Shown here: positions 42,136 through 52,341 of the stretch, piece after piece
Layout of the letters: every line of letters begins with the position of its first letter
Numbering within the stretch: position 1 is the first letter of the stretch
DNA from: Micromonospora sp. NBC_01813
Lineage (GTDB): Bacteria; Actinomycetota; Actinomycetes; Mycobacteriales; Micromonosporaceae
Assembly (NCBI RefSeq): GCF_035917335.1
Contig: NZ_CP109067.1
Coordinates: 3,905,001-3,969,000 of the forward strand
Length of the DNA stretch: 64,000 bases
Direction of reading: 5' to 3'
Program-made: the position numbers and the translations under genes
Notes under the pieces: generated by a model
Database searches by the model: none
The model's input: the letters and a program-made list of their open reading frames with translations, nothing else
Told to the model about the DNA's origin: nothing

Positions 42136-42993
42136 ATGTCGGTGATGCATGCCGACGTTCTGCCGTACCTGCGCTGCCCGGTCTGTCGTGCTCCGTTCGC
42201 GGCCGACGGCGATGGTGCCGCGCGGACGCTGCGCTGCCCGACCGGGCACAGCTTCGACGTCGCCCGGCAGGGCCACGTCGACCTGGTCACCGGCCGGACC
42301 GGGTACGCCGGGGACAGCCCCGAGATGGTCGCGGCCCGCGACGACTTCCTGCGCCGGGGGCATTTCGCCGTGGTCGGCGCCGGGCTCGCGCAGGCCGCCA
42401 GCGAGCACCTGCCGCCGGCCCGGCCCTTCGTGGTCGACGCCGGCGCCGGCACCGGCGCCTACCTGGCGGCGGTGCTGGACGCCCTGCCGGGCGCGGTCGG
42501 CCTGGCCCTGGACATCTCGAAAGCGGCGGTACGCCGGGCCGCCCGCGCCCATCCGGCGGCGGCGGCGGTCCGGTGCGACACCTGGCGACCGCTGCCCGTC
42601 GCCGACGACTCCGCCGGCCTGATCCTGAACGTGTTCGCCCCCCGCAACGGTGCGGAGTTCGCCCGGATCCTGCACCCCCGGGGGGTTCTGCTGGTGGTCA
42701 CGCCGCTGCCGGAGCATCTCGGCGAGCTCGTCGGGGCGCTGCGGCTGCTCACGGTCGACCCGGCCAAGCAGGACCGGATCGGCGCGACGCTCGGCGGGCA
42801 CTTCGCCGAGGTGTCCCGGCGTACGCTGCGCCAGCGGCTGCGGCTGGATCATGCCGACGTCGCCGCGTCGGTACGGATGGGGCCGAGCGCATGGCACGCC
42901 GACCCGCAGGCGCTGGCCACCTCGATCGCCGCGCTGTCGGAGCCGGTGACGGTCACGGTCGCTGTCCGGCTCACGGTCTACCGGCCACGCTGA
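42136..42993 (+). CDS. rlmA: RlmA-type 23S rRNA (guanine-N1)-methyltransferase
   Basis: 285 residues. The N-terminal zinc site LRCPVC...[10 protein letters not shown] (residues about 12-42) is the hallmark of RlmA, followed by [12 protein letters not shown]. The SAM-binding Rossmann fold starts at about 95 ([17 protein letters not shown]). RlmA-II enzymes of Gram-positive bacteria methylate G748 of 23S rRNA, and TlrB does so for tylosin resistance; this protein probably does the same, so it may lower sensitivity to some macrolides. ATG at 42136 is used; ATG at 42145 is an alternative. It diverges from the adenosine deaminase gene. Confidence 0.87.
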   Translation: MSVMHADVLPYLRCPVCRAPFAADGDGAARTLRCPTGHSFDVARQGHVDLVTGRTGYAGDSPEMVAARDDFLRRGHFAVVGAGLAQAASEHLPPARPFVVDAGAGTGAYLAAVLDALPGAVGLALDISKAAVRRAARAHPAAAAVRCDTWRPLPVADDSAGLILNVFAPRNGAEFARILHPRGVLLVVTPLPEHLGELVGALRLLTVDPAKQDRIGATLGGHFAEVSRRTLRQRLRLDHADVAASVRMGPSAWHADPQALATSIAALSEPVTVTVAVRLTVYRPR

Positions 42994-42999
42994 CCCGCT

Positions 43000-43022
43000 C
43001 TGACTGGCTGCCAGCCGGTCAG
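43000..43022. terminator. Short hairpin between convergent genes
   Basis: Ten-base arms 43000-43009 and 43013-43022 with one mismatch and a 3-base loop. It begins 7 bases after the rlmA stop and overlaps the stop of the DUF4272 gene. Confidence 0.5.
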
Positions 43023-43699
43023 GTGGAGAGGTCGATCTCCTCCCAGCCTGCTGGCGGATCGTGGTACGGCCCCCGGAAGATGACCGCCCACTCCAGTGCC
43101 CAGCGCCGCTGGCCGATGGCGTTGGCGTCGACCACCCCGGGCAGTGGCTCGCCGCGCCGTTCCGCCTCCAGGTACCCCCAGTCGAGGCAGTAGTAGAAGT
43201 CCAACAGCACCGCCGCCTCCGCCGCGTCGCGTGGTGCGACGAGGGTCCGGGACCGCCACTGGGCGAACGTCTCACCGGCGGGCAGGTTCGGCAGCAGGGC
43301 CATCAGCCGGTCGTCCGAGACCGCGACCGGGTCGAGGTGCCGGGTCAGGCCCAGCACCCAGGCCAGCGCGAAGATCGCGTCGTGGTGCAGCACGAACGAC
43401 CGGTGGTCGCCCCGGCCGCCGATGACGAACTGCCACTCCGGCGGGGTGACCAGCTCGACCAGGTGCGAGTTGAGCAGCCAGCTCATCGCGGCCTGGGGTG
43501 GCATGCCGAAACAGCGCGCCAGCACCAGGTGCAGGATGGCGGTCCGGGCCTCGATCTCGGGGGTGGGCCGCAACTCGACCCCGTCGCCCGGCTCCCAGAC
43601 CAGCGGAAAGCCGGCCGGCGGCAGCGGTAGGCGGAGCCGACGCAGCTCGTCGAGACTCTCCGCGCGGATGGCGTGAGGGTCAGGAGCGAGTACGGTCAC
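43019..43699 (-). CDS. DUF4272 protein
   Basis: 226 residues from GTG 43699, which begins the folded part (TVLAPDPHAIRAESLDELRRLRLPLP). A longer form from 43792 is possible but its extra 31 residues look non-coding. The DUF4272 pattern is seen in RAILHLVLARCFGMPPQAAMSWL, HDAIFALAWVLGL, and DFYYCLDWGYLEA near the end. It is cytoplasmic. Function unknown. It lies after the nucleoside operon on the same strand. Confidence 0.75.
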   Translation of the reverse strand: MTVLAPDPHAIRAESLDELRRLRLPLPPAGFPLVWEPGDGVELRPTPEIEARTAILHLVLARCFGMPPQAAMSWLLNSHLVELVTPPEWQFVIGGRGDHRSFVLHHDAIFALAWVLGLTRHLDPVAVSDDRLMALLPNLPAGETFAQWRSRTLVAPRDAAEAAVLLDFYYCLDWGYLEAERRGEPLPGVVDANAIGQRRWALEWAVIFRGPYHDPPAGWEEIDLST

Positions 43700-43832
43700 A
43701 GGCTTCGCTTTCCCGCTAGTCGACGACGGCTTCTCCCCTGAACGAACCTCCCCCGGCGTGGCAGGATATCCGCTCTGTGTCACGGTTACCACGACACGGG
43801 GTGTTCGGTGTGGCTGGTACGGGTCGCCCGGC

Positions 43833-45146
43833 TCAGCTGATCCGCTCGATCACCAGGCTCCGCGGCTGCGGTGCGGCGTCGACGAGACCGATGGCGCCGG
43901 CCGGGCCGATCGCGCCGGCCAGGTCCGGCAGTACGTCGGCGATCCGGCCCGGGTCGTCGGCGCGCAGCTCGATGATCGGATCACCGGCCCGGACCCACTC
44001 GCCGGGTTTGCGGTGCAGGATCACGCCGGCGCCGGCGCTGACCGGGTCTTCCTTGCGGGCGCGGCCGGCACCGAGCCGCCAGGCCGCGACGCCGATCAGC
44101 CGGGCGTCCATCGCCGCCAGGTAGCCGTCCCGGTCGGCGCGGATCAGTTCCGCCTCGGCGGCGACCGGGAGCGCGGCGTACGGGTCGCCGCCCTGCGCGG
44201 TGATCATGGCGCGCCAGGTGTCCATCGCCCGCCCGTCGCGCAGGGCTGCGGCCGGATCGGCGTCGGGCAGGCCGGCGGCGTCCAGCATCTCCCGGGCCAG
44301 CGCGAGGGTGAGTTCCACGACGTCGGCCGGCCCACCGCCGGCGAGGACCTCGACCGATTCGGTGACCTCGACGGCGTTGCCGACCGCCCGGCCCAGCGGG
44401 GTGGACATCTCGGTGAGCAGGGCGACGGTGCGTACGCCGTGCGCGGTGCCCAGGTCGACCATGGTGCGGGCGAGTTCGCGGGCGTCGGTGACCGAGGACA
44501 TGAAGGCACCGGTGCCGACCTTGACGTCCAGGACCAGCGCCCCGGTGCCTTCGGCGATCTTTTTGCTCATGATCGAGCTGGCGATCAGCGGAATCGCTTC
44601 GACGGTGCCGGTGACGTCGCGCAACGCGTACAGCTTGCGGTCTGCCGGGGCGAGTCCGTCGCCGGCGGCGCAGATCACCGCGCCGACGTCGCGTAGTTGG
44701 CTGACGAAGCGGGCGTTGGTGAGGTCCGCCCGCCAGCCGGGGATCGACTCCAGTTTGTCCAGGGTGCCGCCGGTGTGGCCGAGACCCCGGCCGGACAGCT
44801 GCGGTACGGCGGCACCGCAGGCGGCGACCAGCGGGGTCAACGGCAAGGTGATCTTGTCGCCGACACCGCCGGTGGAGTGCTTGTCGACGGTGGGGCGGGG
44901 CACGGTCGACAGGTCGAGCCGTTCGCCACTGGCGATCATGGCGGCGGTCCAGCGGGCGATCTCGGCGGTGTCCATGCCACGGATCAGGATCGCCATCGCC
45001 AGGGCGGACATCTGCTCATCGGCGACCTCACCCCGGGTGTACGCGGCGATCGTCCAGTCGATCTGCGCGTCGCTGAGCCGGCCACCGTCCCGCTTGGTGC
45101 GGATCACGTCCACGACCCCGGCGATCTTAGGCTTATCGATAGACAT
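43833..45146 (-). CDS. deoA: Thymidine/pyrimidine-nucleoside phosphorylase
   Basis: 437 residues, normal for the family. KHSTGGVGDK (near residue 90) binds phosphate; GRGLGHTGGTLDKLESIPG and SSIMSKKIAEG are conserved family signatures. The C-terminal PYNP domain is about 345-430. It splits thymidine or uridine with phosphate into base and sugar-1-phosphate. ATG at 45146 lies 65 bases after cdd, so the two catabolic enzymes are likely on one mRNA behind the nucleoside transporter. Confidence 0.93.
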   Translation of the reverse strand: MSIDKPKIAGVVDVIRTKRDGGRLSDAQIDWTIAAYTRGEVADEQMSALAMAILIRGMDTAEIARWTAAMIASGERLDLSTVPRPTVDKHSTGGVGDKITLPLTPLVAACGAAVPQLSGRGLGHTGGTLDKLESIPGWRADLTNARFVSQLRDVGAVICAAGDGLAPADRKLYALRDVTGTVEAIPLIASSIMSKKIAEGTGALVLDVKVGTGAFMSSVTDARELARTMVDLGTAHGVRTVALLTEMSTPLGRAVGNAVEVTESVEVLAGGGPADVVELTLALAREMLDAAGLPDADPAAALRDGRAMDTWRAMITAQGGDPYAALPVAAEAELIRADRDGYLAAMDARLIGVAAWRLGAGRARKEDPVSAGAGVILHRKPGEWVRAGDPIIELRADDPGRIADVLPDLAGAIGPAGAIGLVDAAPQPRSLVIERIS

Positions 45147-45211
45147 AATCGGTCATACCTTCGCGATAACTCCATGACCGCTCGGGTCCTGGAGACAGGG
45201 ACGGGACGCGG

Positions 45212-46015
45212 TCAGCCTTGCCAGCGGTCGCTGACCTCGGTGGGTGGCTCGCCTTCCCCCGCCCAGGAGACCGCCCCTTCGGCGTCGACCACCACCACCC
45301 GGTGGGTGCGGGCCCGCCCCCAGGCGACCACCGACTCCGCCGCCGGCCAGCTCGGTGCCTCCTCCAGGATGCCCGAACCGGCGGCCTCGCCGGTCGACTC
45401 GGACCGCTCCCAGTAGCCGGTCCAGACCATCTCGCCACCGGCCGAGTCGGGATGCACGAAGACCGTCCCCCGCCCCCGCCACTTGGCCAACCGGGCCGGC
45501 ACCGCGGTGTCCGGGGCCACCACCGGCCGACCGGCGCCGTCGGCCCGCCCGATGTGCTCGGTGCCGACCCGGGTCCGATCCGCCGAGCCACGACCGCGAC
45601 CCGAGCTACCGCCGGGTGCCAGGGCCGCCGCCGCGAGATCTGCCGGGCCGAACGCGTTCGGCAGCAACTCGGCCACGGTCAGCGGCTCCGGCAGCGCCTC
45701 GACCAGACAGTCCGGCCCGCCGTGCTCCCACAGCAGCTGTCGGCACCGCCCGCAGGGCATCAGCGGCTGGCCGTCGCCGCCGACGCAGGACAGCGCCACC
45801 AGCCGGCCACCGCCGGTGCTGTGCAGCGACGACACCACCCCGCACTCGGCGCAGAGCACCACGCCGTACGCGGCGTTCTCCACGTTGCAGCCGACCACCA
45901 CCCGGCCGTCGTCGACCAGGGCGGCCGCGCCGACCGGGAAGTTCGAGTACGGCGCGTACGCGTGCCGCATGGCCTCTGTCGCGGCACGCCGCAGCTCCAC
46001 CCAGTCGATATCCAC
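45212..46015 (-). CDS. cdd: Cytidine deaminase with an extra C-terminal domain
   Basis: 267 residues, about twice the usual 130. Residues 1-130 are a complete cytidine deaminase: YAPYSNFPVGAA, zinc ligand Cys55 and proton shuttle Glu57 in LCAEC, and zinc ligands Cys88 and Cys91 in PCGRCRQ. Residues about 140-175 are a low-complexity linker. Residues about 175-267 form a separate domain (GTVFVHPDSAGGEMVWTGYWER, then THRVVVVDAEGAVSWAGEG) that I do not recognise. It turns cytidine into uridine for deoA to cleave. GTG at 46015 follows a GAGGAGG site by 6 bases. A long hairpin lies just upstream. Confidence 0.9.
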   Translation of the reverse strand: MDIDWVELRRAATEAMRHAYAPYSNFPVGAAALVDDGRVVVGCNVENAAYGVVLCAECGVVSSLHSTGGGRLVALSCVGGDGQPLMPCGRCRQLLWEHGGPDCLVEALPEPLTVAELLPNAFGPADLAAAALAPGGSSGRGRGSADRTRVGTEHIGRADGAGRPVVAPDTAVPARLAKWRGRGTVFVHPDSAGGEMVWTGYWERSESTGEAAGSGILEEAPSWPAAESVVAWGRARTHRVVVVDAEGAVSWAGEGEPPTEVSDRWQG

Positions 46016-46039
46016 GACTGCCCTCCTCAACCCGGACCG

Positions 46040-46121
46040 GCTACCGCTACTGGCCGGTCGATCCCGCTGTCGGTGCGACCCGACTGCCACGGAACCTGAC
46101 CGGCCAGTAGTAAACGGTAGC
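46040..46121 (-). ncRNA. Long structured element between permease and cdd
   Basis: Outer arms 46040-46046 and 46115-46121 and inner arms 46047-46059 and 46098-46110 pair perfectly, giving a 20-base stem with one 4-base bulge. The enclosed 38 bases hold a further GTCGG/CCGAC pair. It ends shortly before the cdd ribosome site, so it may be an RNA switch, an attenuator or a processing site. Confidence 0.45.
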
Positions 46122-46130
46122 TGGCCCTGA

Positions 46131-47399
46131 TCAGGCCTTGATGTAGGGCTTGCCGTCAGCGGCCGGTGCCCGTACCCGGCCGACCAGTCCGGCCACCGCG
46201 AGGATCGTCGCCAGGTAGGGCAGCATCGCCAGGAACTGGCTCGGGATCGCGCTGCTGATCGCCCCCAGGTAGGCGCCGAGCTGGTCGGCGAAGCCGAAGA
46301 ACAGCGACGCGAGCAGCGCCCCGGTCGGGCTCCACCGGCCGAAGATCAGCGCGGCCAGCGCGATGAAGCCCTTGCCGCCGATCATGTTCTTGGTGAACGA
46401 GTAGAGCAGCAGGGTGTACGACCCGCCGCCGATCCCGGCGACCATGCCGGCCAGCAGCACGTTGCGGTACCGCAACCCCAGCACCCGTACGCCGAGGGTG
46501 TCGGCGGCGATCGGATGCTCACCGACCGACCGGGTCCGCAGCCCCCAGCGGGTCCGGAACAGCGCCACGTTGATCACCACGACCAGGATCAGCGCCAGGT
46601 AGAGGAAGATGTTGCCGCGGAACAGCGCCGGCCCGATCACCGGAATCTGCGACAGCAGCGGGATCTCCCAGGTGCCGAAGTGCGGCGGCTGGTTGTAGCC
46701 CGCCTGATCGGTCTGCATCAGCCGCTCGTAGAGGAACCCGGTCAGCCCGACCGCGAACAGGTTCAGCACGATCCCGATGACCACCTGGTCGACCAGGTAG
46801 CGGATGGCGAACAGGGCCAGCAGCAGCGAGATGAACGCACCGCCCATCGCGGCGGCGACCAGCCCGGCCCAGACACTGCCGGTCATCGTGCCGATCAGCG
46901 CCCCGGCGAAGGCGCCCATCAGCAGTTGGCCCTCGATGGCCACGTTCACCACGCCGGACCGTTCGCAGAGCACCCCGGCCAGCGAGCCGAAGATCAACGG
47001 CAGGGCCAGCAGGAAGGTGCCGCGCACCATGTTGACCATCGGCATGAAGTTCTGCCCGGTCGGGGCGGTGGAGATCTGCCAGCAGAGGAAGCTGACGACG
47101 AAGCCGACGACGCCGACGCCGACCAGCCAGCTGAACCAGCGGGCACCGTACGGGCTGAGCAGCGCCGCACCGGCGACCACCGCGATCAGGCCGAACAGCA
47201 CCGCGCCGACGTTGCCGGGGATCCGCAGCGCGGCCCCACCGGCGGTCTCGCTGAGCGTGAACCGGGCCTGCTGCGAGTCGGCCAACGCGCCGAAGACGAC
47301 CGCGGCGACGACACCGGCCGCGACCAGGCCGGCCCCGGTGATCCGGGTACGGTTCCAGAAGCGCTCGGCGACAGCCACCGGAGCATCAGTAACGACCAT
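46131..47399 (-). CDS. Nucleoside ABC transporter permease (second subunit)
   Basis: 422 residues with about ten membrane helices, of the BPD_transp_2 group (NupQ-like). Recognisable parts: CERSGVVNVAIEGQLLMGAFAGAL, the usual cytoplasmic loop opening, and VGEHPIAADTLGVRVLGLRYRNVLLAG, the coupling segment. ATG at 47399 follows GGAG and is preferred to the TTG at 47408. It lies 15 bases after the first permease. With that permease it forms the channel of the importer energised by the ATPase at 48812-50389. The N-terminal 80 residues carry two extra helices. Confidence 0.9.
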   Translation of the reverse strand: MVVTDAPVAVAERFWNRTRITGAGLVAAGVVAAVVFGALADSQQARFTLSETAGGAALRIPGNVGAVLFGLIAVVAGAALLSPYGARWFSWLVGVGVVGFVVSFLCWQISTAPTGQNFMPMVNMVRGTFLLALPLIFGSLAGVLCERSGVVNVAIEGQLLMGAFAGALIGTMTGSVWAGLVAAAMGGAFISLLLALFAIRYLVDQVVIGIVLNLFAVGLTGFLYERLMQTDQAGYNQPPHFGTWEIPLLSQIPVIGPALFRGNIFLYLALILVVVINVALFRTRWGLRTRSVGEHPIAADTLGVRVLGLRYRNVLLAGMVAGIGGGSYTLLLYSFTKNMIGGKGFIALAALIFGRWSPTGALLASLFFGFADQLGAYLGAISSAIPSQFLAMLPYLATILAVAGLVGRVRAPAADGKPYIKA

Positions 47400-47414
47400 G
47401 GTGGACAACTCCGG

Positions 47415-48811
47415 TCACCAGCCCTTCGCCATGCTGGTCTGCAACCGGGCGGCCCGGGCCGCTCGGAGCTGGAAGATCGCCTTCACCAGAGCGGGGGCGG
47501 CGATGAAGATGACGATCAGCGCCTGCAGCACGGTGACCAGTTCCAGGGAGATACCGGAGCCGGACTGCATGGCGTTTCCGCCGGCCCGCAGCGCCCCGAA
47601 CAGCAGCGCCGCCAGCGCGACCCCCCACGGTTTGACCCGGCCGAGCAGAGCGACCAGGATGCCGTCGAAGCCGACCTGGGCCGCGACCAGTGGGGTCAAC
47701 GCGTTCGCCGTACTGCCGAGCACCATGTTGGCGCCGCCGAGTCCGGCCAGTCCACCGGCGACGACCATCAGCAGGACGTACGTGCCGGTGACGCTGATCC
47801 CGGCGGTCCGGGCGGCGTCGGGGTTGGCGCCGACGGCGCGCAACTCGAAGCCGAACGTGGAGCGGTTGAGCAGCCACGCGACGGCGGCGGTGGCGGCGAT
47901 CGCCACCAGGATGCCGGCGTGCACCCGCAGCCCGTCGTCGAGCAGTCGGGGCAGTTGGGCGGTGGTGTCCACCGGCCGGCTGATCGCGTCCGGCCGGTCC
48001 GGGTTCTGCACCCCGCGCTGCACGATGATCCAGGTGAGGAAGTACAGCGCGATGTAGTTGAGCATGATCGTGGTGATCACCTCGTGGGCGCCGGTGCGGG
48101 CCTTGAGGAAGCCGGGGAAGAATCCCCACAGGGCGCCGCCGAGCGCCCCGGCGAGCACCGCGACGATCACGTGCAGCACCAGCGGCAACGGCAGCAGGAA
48201 GCCGGCGAGGGCGGCCATGATGACGCCGACGATCGCCTGCCCCTGGGCGCCGATGTTGAACAGGCCACCCCGGAAGGCCAGCGCCACCGACAGTCCGGTG
48301 AAGACCAGCGGCGTCGTGTAGGTCAGCGTCTCGGAGATCGGCCGGAGCACCGCGGTCCACTCGGCCTCACCAGCGAACCAGGCCCGCACGGTCTCCGGGT
48401 TGACCACCGAACCCTTGAACAGGTTCGCGTACGCCTCGCTGACCAGGGTCCAGCTGGCGCCGAACGCGTCACCGGGCCGGGCGAACAGGTAGGTGTAGGT
48501 CGCCAACACGTCCGGGTCGGACACGACCATCAGTACGCCGCCGATGACGACCGCGAGGGCCAGGGCGAGCACGGTGACGGTGACCGTGTTGGCCGCCCAG
48601 AGGTGGTGCAGGAACCGCTGGCCGAGGGATTCGCTGTCGGCGGCGGGTGCCGCCGGTCCAGCGACGGGCACCGTGGCGGGCTGGCCGTCGACCGATTCCG
48701 GGGCGTCCGGGCTGGCCGCGTCGCTGGCGGCGGCGTCGTGCGCGGCGGTGGCCGGTTCGACGCCGGCGGGCGGCTTGTCCGGCGAACCCGCCGGCGAGCC
48801 GTTGGCGCTGC

Positions 48812-48815
<4 letters not shown>
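47415..48815 (-). CDS. Nucleoside ABC transporter permease (first subunit)
   Basis: 466 residues of the BPD_transp_2 group (NupP-like). A disordered Ala/Pro/Asp-rich N-terminus of about 65 residues precedes the first helix ([22 protein letters not shown]). The motif [24 protein letters not shown] and the coupling segment [19 protein letters not shown] are typical. ATG at 48815 overlaps the ATPase stop (ATGA), so the two are coupled. The long acidic leader is unusual among homologues. Confidence 0.9.
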
Positions 48816-50389
<1,574 letters not shown>

Positions 50390-50450
50390 CGGAGCCTCCT
50401 GGGAGACCTCCGGGCCACCGGCGTGTGCCCGGACGGGTCGATGGCTGACA

Positions 50451-50493
50451 CCGCCCCTGTCACCGGGCCTTGGGTGCCCGGTGACAGGGGCGG
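50451..50493 (-). terminator. Strong hairpin between binding-protein and ATPase genes
   Basis: A perfect 18-base stem (50451-50468 with 50476-50493) and 7-base loop, 38 bases after the lipoprotein stop. In transport operons such hairpins often let most transcripts end after the binding protein, or shield its mRNA, so that it is made in excess. Confidence 0.72.
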
Positions 50494-50531
50494 GTTTCGC
50501 GTGCTGCGCCGGTGACCGGCGCGGGTGGTCG

Positions 50532-51617
50532 TTACTCCGGCTGCGCGGCGGAGGTGACCTCGATGGTGCCGGCGATGATGTCCGCCTTGAGCTGCTCGAT
50601 CTCCGCCTTCAGCTCGGCGTCGACCTTGTCCTCGAACTCGTTGTACGGGGCCAGCGAGACGCCCTCGTTCTCCAGGTTGCCCAGGTAGCCCGGGTCGGAG
50701 CTGAGCGTGTCACCGTTGGCGCCGGTCAGCACGGCCTGCTTGACGGCGTCCCCGATGTTCTTGACCACAGTGGTCAGGAAGACGTCGCAGTACTGCTCGG
50801 CGCTCTGGCAGCCGTCCACGTCGACCCAGATCACGCTGTACGCGCCACCGGCGGCCTGGGCGGCGGCGGCGGTGCCGAGACCGGCGCCACCGGCGACCGG
50901 CATGATCACGTCGGCACCCTGGGCGACCAGGCTGTCACCGACCTTCTTGCCCTCGTCCTGCTTGACGAAGTCGTTGGTGAAGGAGCCGTTCTGGGCCTCC
51001 TTGTCCCAGCCCAGGACCTGCACGTCGGCGCTCTTGACCTCGTTGTAGTGGGCCACGCCGTCGACGAAACCGTCCATGAAGATGGTCACCGGCGGGATCG
51101 GCAGGCCGCCGTAGGTGCCGACGATGCCGCTCTCCGAGTAGCCGGCCGCCAGGTAGCCGGCGAGGAACGCGGCCTGGGCGGTGTCGAACTGCATCGGGTA
51201 GACGTTCGTCGACGGCACCTTGGCGTCGACGATGCCGAACTGCTGGTCGGTGTTGGCCGACGCGATAGCCTCGGTGGCGTCGAACATCAGGCCGCCGACG
51301 GCCAGGATGAAGTTGCAGTCCTGGTCGACGTAGCCGGTCAGGTTCGGCTCGTAGTCGGCTTCGGCGCTGGAGGCGACGTAGTCGCCCTCGACCGCGTCGT
51401 TCTCGCTCTCCGCCGCCTCGATGCCCGCCCAGGCCGAGGCGTTGAAGGACCGGTCGTCGATGCCGCCGACGTCGGTCACCATGCATGCCTTGTACGCCTC
51501 GGTGGCCCCGCCACCGTTTTCTTCGCTATCGGGCGCCTCGCCACACGCGGCAGCGGTGAGGACGAGCCCACCAGCCGCGATCACCGAGACGATCCGCATC
51601 CCACGCGTAGAGCGCAA
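50532..51617 (-). CDS. BMP family nucleoside-binding lipoprotein
   Basis: 361 residues. A lipoprotein signal, residues about 1-25 ([24 protein letters not shown]), with the Cys to be lipidated, then a BMP/PnrA-type periplasmic-binding fold: [24 protein letters not shown], then [16 protein letters not shown], and [22 protein letters not shown]. These proteins bind purine and pyrimidine nucleosides. TTG at 51617 is chosen because AAGGAG lies 6 bases upstream and it gives a better basic N-end; ATG at 51599 is possible. It heads the run lipoprotein, ATPase, permeases, cdd, deoA. Confidence 0.9.
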   Translation of the reverse strand: MRSTRGMRIVSVIAAGGLVLTAAACGEAPDSEENGGGATEAYKACMVTDVGGIDDRSFNASAWAGIEAAESENDAVEGDYVASSAEADYEPNLTGYVDQDCNFILAVGGLMFDATEAIASANTDQQFGIVDAKVPSTNVYPMQFDTAQAAFLAGYLAAGYSESGIVGTYGGLPIPPVTIFMDGFVDGVAHYNEVKSADVQVLGWDKEAQNGSFTNDFVKQDEGKKVGDSLVAQGADVIMPVAGGAGLGTAAAAQAAGGAYSVIWVDVDGCQSAEQYCDVFLTTVVKNIGDAVKQAVLTGANGDTLSSDPGYLGNLENEGVSLAPYNEFEDKVDAELKAEIEQLKADIIAGTIEVTSAAQPE

Positions 51618-51758
51618 GACGGTCTCCTTCCATTGCACACCGCCACTGTCGCGGTATCGCGTTCCCCACCCGGCCGGTCCGACCGGACGTACTTTGGACG
51701 GGAGCGTACGCCCGGTCCCGTCCACCGGCAGACAATCGTGCATGACTGTTTAGCCGCC

Positions 51759-51774
51759 GTTACCCTCGCGTAAC
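51759..51774 (-). promoter_or_regulatory. Inverted repeat upstream of the nucleoside operon
   Basis: GTTAC-N6-GTAAC, about 140 bases before the lipoprotein start. It may be an operator for the transport operon. Support is limited to the repeat and its place. Confidence 0.3.
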
Positions 51775-51859
51775 TCTCCCGTGTGGGAGGTCACCAGCGG
51801 ATCCGCAGGGTCGCTCCCAGGGCAGACCCTATCCGGGCTGCTCCGGGGTGGTCGGCGGT

Positions 51860-51886
51860 TCACCCGGTCGTGCCCGGACCGGGTGA
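51860..51886 (-). terminator. Hairpin terminator of the small membrane protein gene
   Basis: Perfect 10-base arms (51860-51869 with 51877-51886) and a 7-base loop, 33 bases past the stop at 51920 on the minus strand. Confidence 0.6.
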
Positions 51887-51919
51887 CCCGACGGCTAGTC
51901 GCCGGGCAGTGACGTGCGG

Positions 51920-52261
51920 TCAGCGCCAGAAGACCGCGACGGCGGCGTTGACCAGGGTCAGCCCGATGATTGCCAGGAAATGACCCTTGTTGACCGATTC
52001 ACGCTTCCGGGAGAAATAGACCATCGCCAGGATGGCCAGGGCCAGCACCAGTTTGGTAACGAGTTTCGCCGGGGCCGGCTCGGCGCCGTCGCGCAGCGGC
52101 GCGGACAGCCCGATCCCGGTCACGAGCTGGATGACCGCCCCCCAGAGCATGGCCGAGTTGATCCGGAACCTTCCGCTCTGCCACTGGACGAAGGCACCAC
52201 CGAGCAGCAGCGCGAACCCGATCAGATGTGCGTAGAGCAGTACGAGTCTGAGAGCTTCCAC
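51920..52261 (-). CDS. Small four-helix membrane protein
   Basis: 113 residues with four membrane helices, about 6-24, 35-53, 66-84 and 95-112 (LVLLYAHLIGFALLLGGAFV, SAMLWGAVIQLVTGIGL and so on). Function unknown; no redox or metal motif is certain, though a His in the first helix (YAHLIG) is where heme-binding or copper-type membrane proteins often have one. GTG at 52261 follows GGGAGG by 8 bases, making it preferable to longer forms. Confidence 0.7.
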   Translation of the reverse strand: MEALRLVLLYAHLIGFALLLGGAFVQWQSGRFRINSAMLWGAVIQLVTGIGLSAPLRDGAEPAPAKLVTKLVLALAILAMVYFSRKRESVNKGHFLAIIGLTLVNAAVAVFWR

Positions 52262-52341
52262 CTGGCCATCCTCCCGTACCCGGACCGCCTGAGCGGCGCA
52301 GGGTTGCCCGGAAACGGTCAACCGACGTTGCCCGGAAGCGG

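Noticed and set aside
40601-42145. A 514-codon plus-strand frame over the adenosine deaminase gene
   Set aside because: Antisense shadow of the G/T-biased deaminase; translation is a run of Arg, Pro, His and Gln.
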